Part shown: positions 17,871 to 25,410 of the stretch, in pieces
Layout: the number at the start of each line of letters is the position of its first letter
How positions within the stretch are numbered: the stretch's first letter is position 1
Source: Novosphingobium sp. AAP83
GTDB taxonomy: Bacteria; Pseudomonadota; Alphaproteobacteria; Sphingomonadales; Sphingomonadaceae
DNA: 64,000 nucleotides
Reading direction: 5' to 3'
Assembly: GCF_001295795.1 (NCBI RefSeq)
Contig: NZ_LJHY01000022.1
Location: 1-64,000, forward strand
The notes under the pieces: model-generated
Database searches by the model: none
Seen by the model: the letters and a program-made list of their open reading frames with translations, nothing else
Told to the model about the DNA's origin: nothing
Made by a program: the position numbers and the translations under genes

Positions 17871-19028
17871 ATGGAGCCGGTGCGCAGCAAATTGGCGGTT
17901 ATGCTTTTGGCAGGCCTCGCCGCAGTATCGCCAGCGCTTGCCGAATCAGTCGTTACAGAGGCTGAAGAGGCGACGATCAACACGCTTGAACCGCCCAAAA
18001 CCGGCTGGTTCTTTGTCAAAGGCGGTTGGGGCACCGCCGGGTCAAGCATTTTCGATTCCGCCACCGGCAAGATGATTGGCATGATCGCCACTGGCCGCGA
18101 TTCCGATATGGCCATCGATCCTGCGGGCAAGGTTTACTATGTTGCCGAAACGATCTGGACCAAGGGCAATCGCGGCACGCGGCAAGATCTGGTTGCGGTA
18201 TACGATGCCAAAACGCTCAAGCTGCTGACAGAAATCCCCACACCGGGCCGTCTGATCATCGGCGGGTTGAAAACCAACTTCGTCCTCAGCGATGATGGCA
18301 AAACCGCTTATGATTACAATTTCGATCCGGCCTCATCGGTCAACGTGATCGATCTGGTAAAGCGCAAGTTCGTCCGCGCTATCGAATTGCCCGGCTGTGC
18401 CAACCTCATTCCCAATCCCGGCGTCGGCTTTTCCGCGCTCTGCGCTGACGGCACATTGGCGACGGTTGCGGTGAAGGGCGCTGCTCAAGAGATCACGCGC
18501 ACCGAACCGTTCTTCGATGCGGCGGTCGATCCTATCTTTGCCAACTTTGCCTATGATCGCAAAAGGAAGCAGGCGGTGTTCCTGAGCTATACCGGCATGG
18601 TCCGCACCGCAGCAATCAGCGCTGCGCCCGCAGTCAGCGAGCCTTTTTCGATCCAGCAAGCCGCGGGCCTGCGTGCCGCCGATACCAAGCCATTGGACAT
18701 CGCATGGTATCCTGGCGGTTCGCAACTCATGGCGCTGCACCGCCCCACGTCCACGCTCTATGTGCTGATGCATATGGGTGAATACTGGACTCACAAGCAG
18801 GGCGGGGATGAAATCTGGGCGCTCGATCTGGCCAGCAAAAAGGTCACCAAACGCATCCCGTTGAAAGACCCGGTGAACAACATCGAAATCTCGCAGGATG
18901 ATGCTGCGCTGATCATGGTTACTGATCGCGACAACAATGGCAAAGTGATCGATGCCAAAACCGGCGAGGTCAAGCACACCATCGAAAATGCGGGCGGTGG
19001 CCACATCACTGTCGTGGAGCCGATGTGA
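17871..19028 (+). CDS. TTQ amine dehydrogenase large (heavy) subunit
   Basis: 385 aa from the ATG at 17871, the second of two adjacent ATGs, chosen for its spacing to AAGGGGG. A signal peptide ends at PALA-ES (~25). The body reads as the seven-bladed propeller of methylamine/aromatic amine dehydrogenase heavy chains: repeated blades such as FVKGGWGTAGSSIFDSATGK, DLVAVYDAKTLKLLTEIPTP and EIWALDLASKKVTKRIPL. The heavy chain shapes the substrate channel of the periplasmic tetramer. The gene overlaps the next (mauE-like) by ATGTGA. Methylamine and aromatic amine types cannot be separated from this subunit alone. Confidence 0.86.
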   Translation: MEPVRSKLAVMLLAGLAAVSPALAESVVTEAEEATINTLEPPKTGWFFVKGGWGTAGSSIFDSATGKMIGMIATGRDSDMAIDPAGKVYYVAETIWTKGNRGTRQDLVAVYDAKTLKLLTEIPTPGRLIIGGLKTNFVLSDDGKTAYDYNFDPASSVNVIDLVKRKFVRAIELPGCANLIPNPGVGFSALCADGTLATVAVKGAAQEITRTEPFFDAAVDPIFANFAYDRKRKQAVFLSYTGMVRTAAISAAPAVSEPFSIQQAAGLRAADTKPLDIAWYPGGSQLMALHRPTSTLYVLMHMGEYWTHKQGGDEIWALDLASKKVTKRIPLKDPVNNIEISQDDAALIMVTDRDNNGKVIDAKTGEVKHTIENAGGGHITVVEPM

Positions 19029-19576
19029 GCCCGCTTGGCGCATCTGCCATTGCCATAACCGGCGGTGCGGCGGCGATAGGTGTCGGCCTCGTGTTCATCA
19101 CGGCAGGCCTTGCCAAGCTGCGCAGCCGACACCTGTTTCCCGGCGTCGTTGCGAATTACCGGTTGCTGCCCGAAGTGCTCGTCGCCCCGGTTGCCTTAGC
19201 CCTGCCGTGGATGGAACTTGCCATTGGCCTTGGCCTGATGGCAGGCTTCGGTTTGTTGGCAGCACCCGCCATCGCATTGCTGCTGGCATTTGCCGCCGCC
19301 ATGGCAATCAACCTTGGACGGGGCCGTGCGCACATTGATTGCGGCTGTGGTAGGACAGACTTGCGACACCCCCTCAACCGGTCGCTGGTAATCCGTAACC
19401 TAGCCCTGGCCTTGTTGCTCGTCCCCACGCTTGTCCAAACACCGCTATTTGCCTCTGCCGAATGGCTGATCGCACTGGCTGGTGGTCTGGCGCTCTATCT
19501 GATGTCGCACCTCGTCAACGCCCTTGCGGCGCTTGCCACCGGTCCACTCGCCACCATGGAAAGGAATTTGCGATGA
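19025..19576 (+). CDS. MauE-like membrane protein for amine dehydrogenase maturation
   Basis: 183 aa, starting at GTG 19025 inside the previous stop. Four or five hydrophobic segments (~8-28, 52-75, 78-96, 122-138, 145-165) and the conserved HIDCGCG (C106, C108) match MauE. MauE and MauD are needed for export, disulfide formation and stability of the small subunit in methylamine-using bacteria. The stop overlaps the mauD start (ATGATGA). A DoxX-like fold is an alternative description, but the context is decisive. Confidence 0.86.
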   Translation: MSPLGASAIAITGGAAAIGVGLVFITAGLAKLRSRHLFPGVVANYRLLPEVLVAPVALALPWMELAIGLGLMAGFGLLAAPAIALLLAFAAAMAINLGRGRAHIDCGCGRTDLRHPLNRSLVIRNLALALLLVPTLVQTPLFASAEWLIALAGGLALYLMSHLVNALAALATGPLATMERNLR

Positions 19577-20178
19577 TGACCGCTCTCATCGTCAGCCAGA
19601 TCATCTCGTGGCTGGTCATTTTGGGTCTGGTCCTGATGCTGCTCGCGCTCGCCCGTCAGGTCGGCGTGCTGCATATGCGGGTTGCGCCGGCAGGCGCGCT
19701 TACCGCCAGCGGGGGTGCAGCGGTCGTCGGTAGCAAAGCGCCAGCCGTTCCAGCGCAAACGCTTGATGGGAGTAACGTGATCGTTGGCGGCGAGGCCAAG
19801 TCGGTGCCGCTGCGCCTGCTCATGTTCGTCTCGGCCACATGCCCGCTGTGCAAAGGCCTGATTCCGGCAGCGCGTTCTTTCGCGAAAGACGAACGCCTCG
19901 ATCTCACCTTTGTGGGCGATGACGATCCTTCGGCCCAACGCGCGATGATCGCCCAGCATGGCCTCGAAAGCTATCGCTTCATCAATGGCCCCGAAGTCGG
20001 CCAAGCCTTCGAAGTCGGGAAGTTGCCCTATGCCGTGCTGCTCGACAGCGAAGGCACGATCCTTTCGAAGGGCCTCGTCAACAGCCGTGAACATCTCGAA
20101 AGCCTTGTGATTGCGCATGAAATGGGCATCGCTTCGGTGCAGGACTATATCTCGCAGCTTAAAGTTCAGGCAGCCTGA
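19573..20178 (+). CDS. MauD-like thioredoxin-fold protein
   Basis: 201 aa with one N-terminal membrane anchor (~5-27) and a periplasmic thioredoxin-like domain carrying C90-P-L-C93. MauD is thought to act as a disulfide isomerase for the small subunit, which holds six disulfides. The GAGA-like AAGGAA precedes the start within mauE. Gene order large subunit-E-D-small subunit is the same as mauBEDA and aauBEDA of known clusters. Confidence 0.88.
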   Translation: MMTALIVSQIISWLVILGLVLMLLALARQVGVLHMRVAPAGALTASGGAAVVGSKAPAVPAQTLDGSNVIVGGEAKSVPLRLLMFVSATCPLCKGLIPAARSFAKDERLDLTFVGDDDPSAQRAMIAQHGLESYRFINGPEVGQAFEVGKLPYAVLLDSEGTILSKGLVNSREHLESLVIAHEMGIASVQDYISQLKVQAA

Positions 20179-20210
20179 GCGCCAAAAGATCGTGAATAGG
20201 GGGCATTTGC

Positions 20211-20753
20211 ATGAAGACGTTTAATCCCGACGCGATTGGTGAAAAGCTGCTGCGGCGCTTTGCCGGGCGCACGTCGCGCCGCAGCATCATCTCGCGCCTC
20301 GGCGTTGCCCTTGTCGCTGCGCCGCTCTTCCCGGTCCTGCCCGTCAGCCGCGCTGAAGCCGCCAAGCCTGATCGCACGCCCGAAGCCAAGACCGCCTTTG
20401 CGCGCAACGCCCAGACCAAGGACGATACCAAATGCGATTACTGGCGCTATTGCGCGATTGATGGCTCGCTCTGCACATGTTGCGGCGGCGGGGTTCACAC
20501 ATGCCCTCCCGGCACCGAACCGTCACCCGTGTCCTGGGTCGGCTCGTGTATCAATCCCGAAGATGGCAAGGCCTATATGATCGCCTATCGTGATTGCTGC
20601 GGCAAGCCTTCCTGCGGCCAGTGCGGTTGCGATAACACGGACCGTGAAACGCAAGTCTATCTGCCGCAGCTTAACAATAACGTGATCTGGTGCTTCGGTA
20701 CAAGCAGCATGGAATACCATTGCTCCACCGCGATCATGATCGGCGCGGCATAG
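20211..20753 (+). CDS. TTQ amine dehydrogenase small subunit (catalytic), aromatic-amine type
   Basis: 180 aa with a long leader including RRSIISRLGVALVAAPLF (Tat-like). The cofactor tryptophans are W109 (SPVSWVGSC) and W160 (VIWCFG). D84 (CAIDG) and D128 (AYRDCC) match the acidic active-site residues. This precursor numbering (W109, W160, D84, D128) equals that which I recall for Alcaligenes faecalis aromatic amine dehydrogenase, and W160 to C171 spacing also fits that type. About a dozen cysteines serve the disulfides. The residue after C171 is Ser (S172) where the Alcaligenes and Paracoccus enzymes have Thr, with Thr at 173. It oxidises a primary amine to aldehyde and ammonia. Confidence 0.92.
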   Translation: MKTFNPDAIGEKLLRRFAGRTSRRSIISRLGVALVAAPLFPVLPVSRAEAAKPDRTPEAKTAFARNAQTKDDTKCDYWRYCAIDGSLCTCCGGGVHTCPPGTEPSPVSWVGSCINPEDGKAYMIAYRDCCGKPSCGQCGCDNTDRETQVYLPQLNNNVIWCFGTSSMEYHCSTAIMIGAA

Positions 20754-20762
20754 GGCTCCGCA

Positions 20763-21284
20763 ATGCGGTGGATTGTTCTTGCAGGTGTAACCGCAGCGCT
20801 CGCCGCGCTGTCGCCCACGCTTGCTGCCACAGATGAACCGCTTGCAGCAACCGTGGCGCAAGGCCTGTCTGCAATCACCGATCCCGAACTGGCCAAGGCC
20901 GATTACGTTGAACATTGCGCCGGATGCCACGGTGTGCAGGGCCTGTCCGCCCCTGCCAAGTTGCCCGAACTGCGCGGGCGGGTGGGCTATATGATGTGCA
21001 CGCCTGCCACCCGCGCCTATCTCTTGCGCCTGCCCAACATCGCCAAAAGCCGGTTGAGCGATAATCAGCAATTGGCCGATATGCTGAACTTCATGGTCTT
21101 CGGCATCGGCGGGCAAAGCGTGCTGCCCGGCACCAAGCCGTTCACCGCCCACGAAGTCGGTTTCGAACGCCAGTTCGCGCTCACCTCGGCCTCGCTTGTT
21201 GCCGAACGCAAACGCCATGTGGAAACATCAATCCGGCAATGCGGTGCCCCCGCCAGCTTCCGCGACTTTTACCAGCCGCGCTGA
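20763..21284 (+). CDS. Periplasmic c-type cytochrome of amine dehydrogenase cluster
   Basis: 173 aa with signal peptide (MRWIVLAGVTAALAALSPTLA) and one haem site C52-A-G-C55-H56. Several methionines (MMCT, ADMLNFMVF) could be the distal ligand. The C-terminal ~50 residues are an unassigned helical tail with a Cys. It begins 9 bp after the small-subunit stop and probably takes electrons from the TTQ enzyme, or from the nearby periplasmic aldehyde oxidase. No azurin or amicyanin gene is present here. The stop lies 2 bp before the 27-bp terminal repeat of the mobile element. Confidence 0.8.
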   Translation: MRWIVLAGVTAALAALSPTLAATDEPLAATVAQGLSAITDPELAKADYVEHCAGCHGVQGLSAPAKLPELRGRVGYMMCTPATRAYLLRLPNIAKSRLSDNQQLADMLNFMVFGIGGQSVLPGTKPFTAHEVGFERQFALTSASLVAERKRHVETSIRQCGAPASFRDFYQPR

Positions 21285-21286
21285 TT

Positions 21287-21555
21287 AGAGCCAGATGACA
21301 TAAGATTGCACCGTCGTGACGGAGCCGATTTTGATCCAGCGCGAGAAACGAGGAGGGAGCCATGTTGTCGCATAGTGACCGACGAGTGACGCCGCGATGG
21401 ATCAAAAGCGGCCCGCCGCTTTGCGGTTGCGTCAGGAAGCCCCCCGGACAGCGTGACGTTGCTTGTTCGGGCAACCAGCCCGACCAGCGCAACGCTCCTT
21501 GCCGGGAAGCTTCCTGACGCAATCCCGGCGGTGCAATCTTATGTCATCTGGCTCT
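21287..21555. mobile_element. 269-bp structured inverted-repeat element (MITE-like)
   Basis: Bases 21287-21313 and 21529-21555 are perfect 27-bp inverted repeats (outer ends AGAGCCAGATGACATAAG...). Inside are two further hairpins: arms 21324-21343 and 21393-21412 (18 of 20 pairs), and arms 21427-21440 and 21509-21522 (14 of 14). The latter continues inward with CCCGG/CCGGG, CGTTGC/GCAACG and TCGGGC/GCCCGA. The whole could fold as a three-way junction. It fills the gap between the cytochrome gene and the convergent tetR and supplies the last codons of tetR. No transposase and no clear target duplication are seen. Either a non-autonomous transposon or a structured RNA locus. Confidence 0.72.
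21362..21517 (+). other. Short reading frame with strong RBS inside the inverted-repeat element
   Basis: AGGAGG stands 6 bases before an ATG that opens 51 codons, ending at a TGA inside the second hairpin arm. The product would be Cys-, Pro- and Arg-rich (MLSHSDRRVTPRW..., CGCVRKPP...). It resembles no family I know and may be the remnant of a longer gene or a chance frame. The ribosome site is among the best matches in the window. Confidence 0.25.
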
Positions 21556-22183
21556 CACGCGGCGCCAATCCGGCCGTCAGGAAATCAACCAGTCCCACCG
21601 CAATTTCCGATGGCGCTTGCGGCCCGTCAGGGCGGTGCCAGCGCGATGGGCCGTTCAGCGCGCTGGCCAAAGTCAACGCGGCAAATTTGGGGTCGCAAAC
21701 AGCAATCGATCCGTCCGCCACGCCGTCTTCCACCAGTTCCTGCATCGTTGCATGGATGCGCCGTTTTAACAGCCGGATCGCCTCGCGCGCTTCGGTGGAA
21801 AGCGTTTCGTTTGCCGTGAGGATATTGCAGCGGCCAAAGTCCTCCATGTTCACTTCAGCATAGCTAATCAGAAACGCGCGCAACCGGTCGATCCCGAGGC
21901 CCAGTCCGGCGCGCGCATCGGCTGCGGCGGCCAGCAACTGGTCCATGCCGATGGTCAGGCACTCCACCAGCACTTGTTCTTTGTTGCCAAGGTAATGGTA
22001 GATCGTCGGCTTCGAAACGCCCAAACTTGCGGCCACATCATCCAGCGATGTTGCGTGATAGCCGCGCGCATTGAACATCCGCACCGCCGCCGTCAGCACA
22101 GCCATACGCTTTGCCTCGCGTTCCTCACGCCGCTCTTGCGGTGATTTGAACGGCGATTTCACGGTCACAATGTCCGTCGTCAT
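21539..22183 (-). CDS. TetR-family regulator, C-terminus formed by the inverted-repeat element
   Basis: 214 aa. The HTH is near residues 28-72 (MAVLTAAVRMFNARGYHATS LDDVAASLGVSKPTIYHYLG, then NKEQVLVECL). The last residues ESQMT and the stop are encoded by the terminal repeat of the 269-bp element, so the original C-terminus may have been different. It is divergent from the acyl-CoA dehydrogenase gene (218 bp), suggesting a repressor of that acyl-CoA pathway (FadR/AcrR-like role), by position only. Confidence 0.82.
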   Translation of the reverse strand: MTTDIVTVKSPFKSPQERREEREAKRMAVLTAAVRMFNARGYHATSLDDVAASLGVSKPTIYHYLGNKEQVLVECLTIGMDQLLAAAADARAGLGLGIDRLRAFLISYAEVNMEDFGRCNILTANETLSTEAREAIRLLKRRIHATMQELVEDGVADGSIAVCDPKFAALTLASALNGPSRWHRPDGPQAPSEIAVGLVDFLTAGLAPRESQMT

Positions 22184-22207
22184 TGCGTTTTGCCCATTGC
22201 CATTGCC

Positions 22208-22235
22208 AGTTTGAATAGTTGCTCGTTCTCAAACT
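22208..22235. promoter_or_regulatory. Inverted repeat, possible TetR operator
   Basis: AGTTTGA (22208-22214) and TCAAACT (22229-22235) form a perfect 7-bp dyad with a 14-base centre, 25 bp upstream of the tetR start and in the region shared with the acyl-CoA dehydrogenase promoter. Size and place fit an autoregulatory TetR operator. Confidence 0.4.
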
Positions 22236-22401
22236 AACGTGTTTGCTGCATTGACACTATACCCGAACCATCAATACCTACCCACGAGTAGAAAAAATCT
22301 GGTTTGATGTCGAATCGCTTTGCGGCTCGGCGGCTTTGGCTGGCATGATCAAATGCCAGACAAAAAGAATACTGCGCTGATTGCGTAACAGGAGAATGCG
22401 A

Positions 22402-23592
22402 ATGACAACGGGCATCGGCATGGACGCCGCATTGGAAATTGCTGACCGGGTTGAGCGTTTTGTCCGCGATGTTGTCATCCCTTATGAATCCGATCCGCGC
22501 CGCGATGATCACGGTGCTCCGCTCGATGAAATGGTACACGAAATGCGCGCCCTTGCCCGCGAAGCCGGAGTGCTCACGCCGCATATCCTTCCCGACGGGC
22601 GGCACCTCAACCAGCGCGAAACCGCGGTCGTCCTCATCCGCTCGGGTCTTTCGCCGCTCGGTATGCTGGCCTGCAACACGCAAGCGCCTGACGAAGGCAA
22701 CATGTACCTCCTCGGCAAAGTGGGCAGCCCAGAACTCAAGGATCGCTTTCTCAAGCAACTCGTTTCGGGCGAATCCCGCTCTGCTTTCTTCATGACCGAA
22801 CCTGCCAGCGAAGGCGGCGCCGGGTCTGATCCTTCGATGATGCAAACCATCTGCAAGCGCGATGGCAACCACTGGGTGATCAATGGCCGCAAGGCCTTCA
22901 TCACCGGTGCCAAGGGTGCGAAAGTCGGCATCATCATGGCCAAGGATGAACAGGGCGGGGCCTGCATGTTCCTCGTTGATTTGCCCGATCCTGCGATCCG
23001 TATCGAACGCGTGCCTAATACCATCGATAGCAACATGCCAGGCAGCCATGCCGTCATCGCCATTGAAAACTTGCGCGTACCGGCAGACCAGATGCTGGGC
23101 GAACCCGGAGAAGGCTTCAAGTATGCGCAAATCCGCCTTAGCCCTGCGCGCCTGTCGCACTGCATGCGCTGGCTTGGCGGCTGCATCCGCTCGCAGGAAA
23201 TCGCCACGGATTATGTGTGCAAGCGCATGGCCTTTGGCAAACACCTGATCGACCACGAAGGCGTTGGCTTCATGCTCGCCGAAAACATGATCGATCTCAA
23301 GCAGGCTGAACTGATGATCGATTGGTGCGCCGACGTGCTGGATACCGGCTCATTGGGCACGGTCGAAAGCTCGATGGCCAAAGTCGCTGTGTCCGAAGCC
23401 TTGATGCGGGTGGCCGATAAGTGCGTGCAGGTCATGGGCGGCACCGGCGTTACTTCGGATACCATCGTTGAACAGATGTTCCGCGAAGTGCGCGCCTTCC
23501 GCATCTATGATGGCCCCACTGAAGTCCATAAGTGGAGCCTTGCCAAGAAGATCCGCCGAGATTGGCGGCATGCGCAAGAGGTGACGGCATGA
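22402..23592 (+). CDS. Acyl-CoA dehydrogenase, ACAD10/11-like
   Basis: 396 aa. The ATG at 22402 has CAGGAGA at good spacing; ATG 22396 is too close. It has the usual acyl-CoA dehydrogenase layout: helical N-domain, beta-domain with FFMTEPASEGGAGSDPS, and C-domain with flavin segments (RMAFGKHLI, QVMGGTGVTSD). Where classical medium-chain enzymes have the catalytic Glu in YEGT, this one has IYDGPTEVH, as in the ACAD10/11 group. Its stop overlaps the start of a phosphotransferase gene (ATGA). Human ACAD10/11 fuse these same two domains. It may therefore act on 4-hydroxy- or 4-phosphoacyl-CoAs rather than in plain beta-oxidation. Confidence 0.85.
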   Translation: MTTGIGMDAALEIADRVERFVRDVVIPYESDPRRDDHGAPLDEMVHEMRALAREAGVLTPHILPDGRHLNQRETAVVLIRSGLSPLGMLACNTQAPDEGNMYLLGKVGSPELKDRFLKQLVSGESRSAFFMTEPASEGGAGSDPSMMQTICKRDGNHWVINGRKAFITGAKGAKVGIIMAKDEQGGACMFLVDLPDPAIRIERVPNTIDSNMPGSHAVIAIENLRVPADQMLGEPGEGFKYAQIRLSPARLSHCMRWLGGCIRSQEIATDYVCKRMAFGKHLIDHEGVGFMLAENMIDLKQAELMIDWCADVLDTGSLGTVESSMAKVAVSEALMRVADKCVQVMGGTGVTSDTIVEQMFREVRAFRIYDGPTEVHKWSLAKKIRRDWRHAQEVTA

Positions 23593-24656
23593 GCACTACT
23601 GCACAGGACGCCAATGCCGGGACCACGCCGGTGCGCGAAGGCTACAGCTTCGATGAAGCCGCCCTTTCCGCCTGGATGACGCAGCACGTCGAAGATTTTG
23701 CCGGGCCGCTCAGCGTCGAACAGTTCAAGGGCGGGCAGTCCAACCCCACCTATAAGCTGATCACGCCCGCCCGCAGCTATGTTCTGCGGCGCAAACCGCC
23801 GGGGCAGATCCTCAAAGGCGCGCACGCGGTTGAGCGCGAGGCGCAAGTCCTCACTGCGCTCGGCGCTGCGGGTTTTCCTGTCGCCAAGGTCTATGGCCTG
23901 TGCACCGATGATGCCGTGCTTGGCAGTTGGTTCTACGTCATGGAAATGGTCGAGGGCCGCATTTTCTGGAACGCTTCCTTCCCGGAAGTGTCGCGTGAAG
24001 ATCGCCCTGCCTATTTTGATGCGATGAACGCAACCATCGCGCAGTTGCACGCGATTGATCCCGTCGCCGTTGGTTTGGGCGATTATGGCAAGCCCGGTAA
24101 TTACTTCGCCCGTCAGGTCGGGCGCTGGTCACGCCAGTACCTCGAAGATGAATTGGCCGGGCGTGATCCGAACATGGATGCGCTGGTCGAATGGCTGCCG
24201 ACCGCCATTCCCGAAGGCGATGAAACCAGCGTGGTCCACGGCGATTTCCGCTGCGACAACATGATTTTCCATCCCACCGAACCACGGGTCATCGCCGTGC
24301 TGGATTGGGAACTGTCAACGCTTGGCCATCCCTTGGCCGATTTTGCATATCACGCGATGATGTACCACATGCCGCCTAACATCGTTGCTGGCCTTGAAGG
24401 CGTTGATTTTGCTGCGCTCAACATTCCGCCCGAAGCGGAATATGTGGCCGCCTATTGCCGCCGCACCGGGCGTGAAAGCATCGCCTCATGGGATTTTTAT
24501 GTTGCGTTCAATTATTTCCGGCTCGCCGCGATCTTTCATGGAATCAAAGGGCGGTATCTGCGCGGAACGGCGGCATCGGCCAGCGCCAAGGATCGCGCAG
24601 AGGCATTTCCCGTGCTCGCACGGCTCGCCCGTGAAGCCATGGAGCGTTGCCGGTAG
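23589..24656 (+). CDS. Aminoglycoside-phosphotransferase-like kinase paired with acyl-CoA dehydrogenase
   Basis: 355 aa with a kinase fold: N-lobe FKGGQSNPTYKL (~46-57) and YVLRRKP, catalytic loop H217-G-D219 with N224, and metal-binding D239 in VLDWELSTLGHPLADFAYH. This is the APH family as found fused to ACAD10/11 and in LvaA of levulinate catabolism, where the 4-hydroxyl of a hydroxyacyl-CoA is phosphorylated. Overlap with the dehydrogenase gene indicates translational coupling and a joint pathway. Antibiotic resistance is unlikely. Confidence 0.84.
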   Translation: MSTTAQDANAGTTPVREGYSFDEAALSAWMTQHVEDFAGPLSVEQFKGGQSNPTYKLITPARSYVLRRKPPGQILKGAHAVEREAQVLTALGAAGFPVAKVYGLCTDDAVLGSWFYVMEMVEGRIFWNASFPEVSREDRPAYFDAMNATIAQLHAIDPVAVGLGDYGKPGNYFARQVGRWSRQYLEDELAGRDPNMDALVEWLPTAIPEGDETSVVHGDFRCDNMIFHPTEPRVIAVLDWELSTLGHPLADFAYHAMMYHMPPNIVAGLEGVDFAALNIPPEAEYVAAYCRRTGRESIASWDFYVAFNYFRLAAIFHGIKGRYLRGTAASASAKDRAEAFPVLARLAREAMERCR

Positions 24657-25152
24657 AACCGCTGTCGGTTCGGGACTGCCGCAGCGCGGAACTGGTCGGG
24701 TTTGGAATGTTTAAACCGCGTCCATTCGGGTTCGGTCCATCCGGCCTATGGTTAATTTTGGCCTGTTGCGATTTCGACTAATGAACGCTTACCAAATCCG
24801 AATCATTCCACGATTTGCCCGCCGCTGCTCGCTCTGCATACTGTTCCATTGAACTGATTTCTGTGCTTTTTGCCAGTTGCGCCAAAATGAACGAATTTGG
24901 TAAAAAAATTTAACTAGAGCTGTTGTTGCATCGCAACTTGATATGTTTCTCTAACTGTCAGAACTGTAAGTATTTTGCGCAGAGCCTCACGACATGGCTC
25001 TTTTTATCGCACAAGGTTTGTTCATAAGCGGTGCATTCTTAGCTTTTGCTTGGCCATTGTGACGCTAAGCACGTGGGTGGTTGCTAACAAACCGGCATGC
25101 AACGGCCAATTGCTCGTGCAGATCGGACAGGACAAGGATTGAGGCTGTCGTC
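24657..25152 (+). other. 496-bp gene-free region with an orphan terminator
   Basis: No protein gene is evident. The stretch is AT-richer than its surroundings. It contains a small dyad GTTGCATCGCAAC near 24933 and a rho-independent terminator at 24981-25006, 325 bp beyond the previous stop. A terminator so far from any gene suggests a small RNA ending there, or a long 3' untranslated region. No promoter could be fixed with confidence. Confidence 0.3.
24981..25006 (+). terminator. Rho-independent terminator in gene-free region
   Basis: AGAGCC and GGCTCT arms with a 9-base loop are followed by TTTTT. It may end an unannotated small RNA. Confidence 0.6.
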
Positions 25153-25359
25153 ATGCAAACATCAGCAAGGTCGCTCGACGAAGTCTATGATTGCCTGAAG
25201 CTTGCCTTGGACGAGCTTGATATCCATGGTCAGGCCATGGCTGCCTTGCATCTTGCCATGGCGGTTGATTGTCTCAAAGACAGCATCACCGGAACCGCAA
25301 GCGATGAACAGTGGCAACAAGCAGATCATCCCCGATTGCGCTTGGTCGCGTCTTCTTAA
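25153..25359 (+). CDS. Small hypothetical protein, 68 aa
   Basis: The ATG at 25153 is preceded by GATTGAGG. The sequence is predicted alpha-helical (SLDEVYDCLKLALDELDIHG, QAMAALHLAMAVDCLKD) with a hydrophilic tail, suggesting a small helical-hairpin protein. No family recognised. It is followed by a strong bidirectional terminator shared with the convergent AIM24-like gene. Confidence 0.6.
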   Translation: MQTSARSLDEVYDCLKLALDELDIHGQAMAALHLAMAVDCLKDSITGTASDEQWQQADHPRLRLVASS

Positions 25360-25375
25360 GCTCTCGCTGAAAATG

Positions 25376-25405
25376 AAAAAGCGGGAGCGTTCAAGCCCCC
25401 GCTTT
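25376..25405. terminator. Bidirectional terminator
   Basis: AAAGCGGG (25378-25385) pairs with CCCGCTTT (25398-25405), with A-rich and T-containing flanks, between two convergent genes. Confidence 0.75.
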
Positions 25406-25410
25406 GCGGG

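Noticed and set aside
23589..24656. Aminoglycoside resistance kinase
   Set aside because: Kinase motifs fit, but the overlap with an acyl-CoA dehydrogenase gene and ACAD10/11-like features point to acyl-CoA metabolism.
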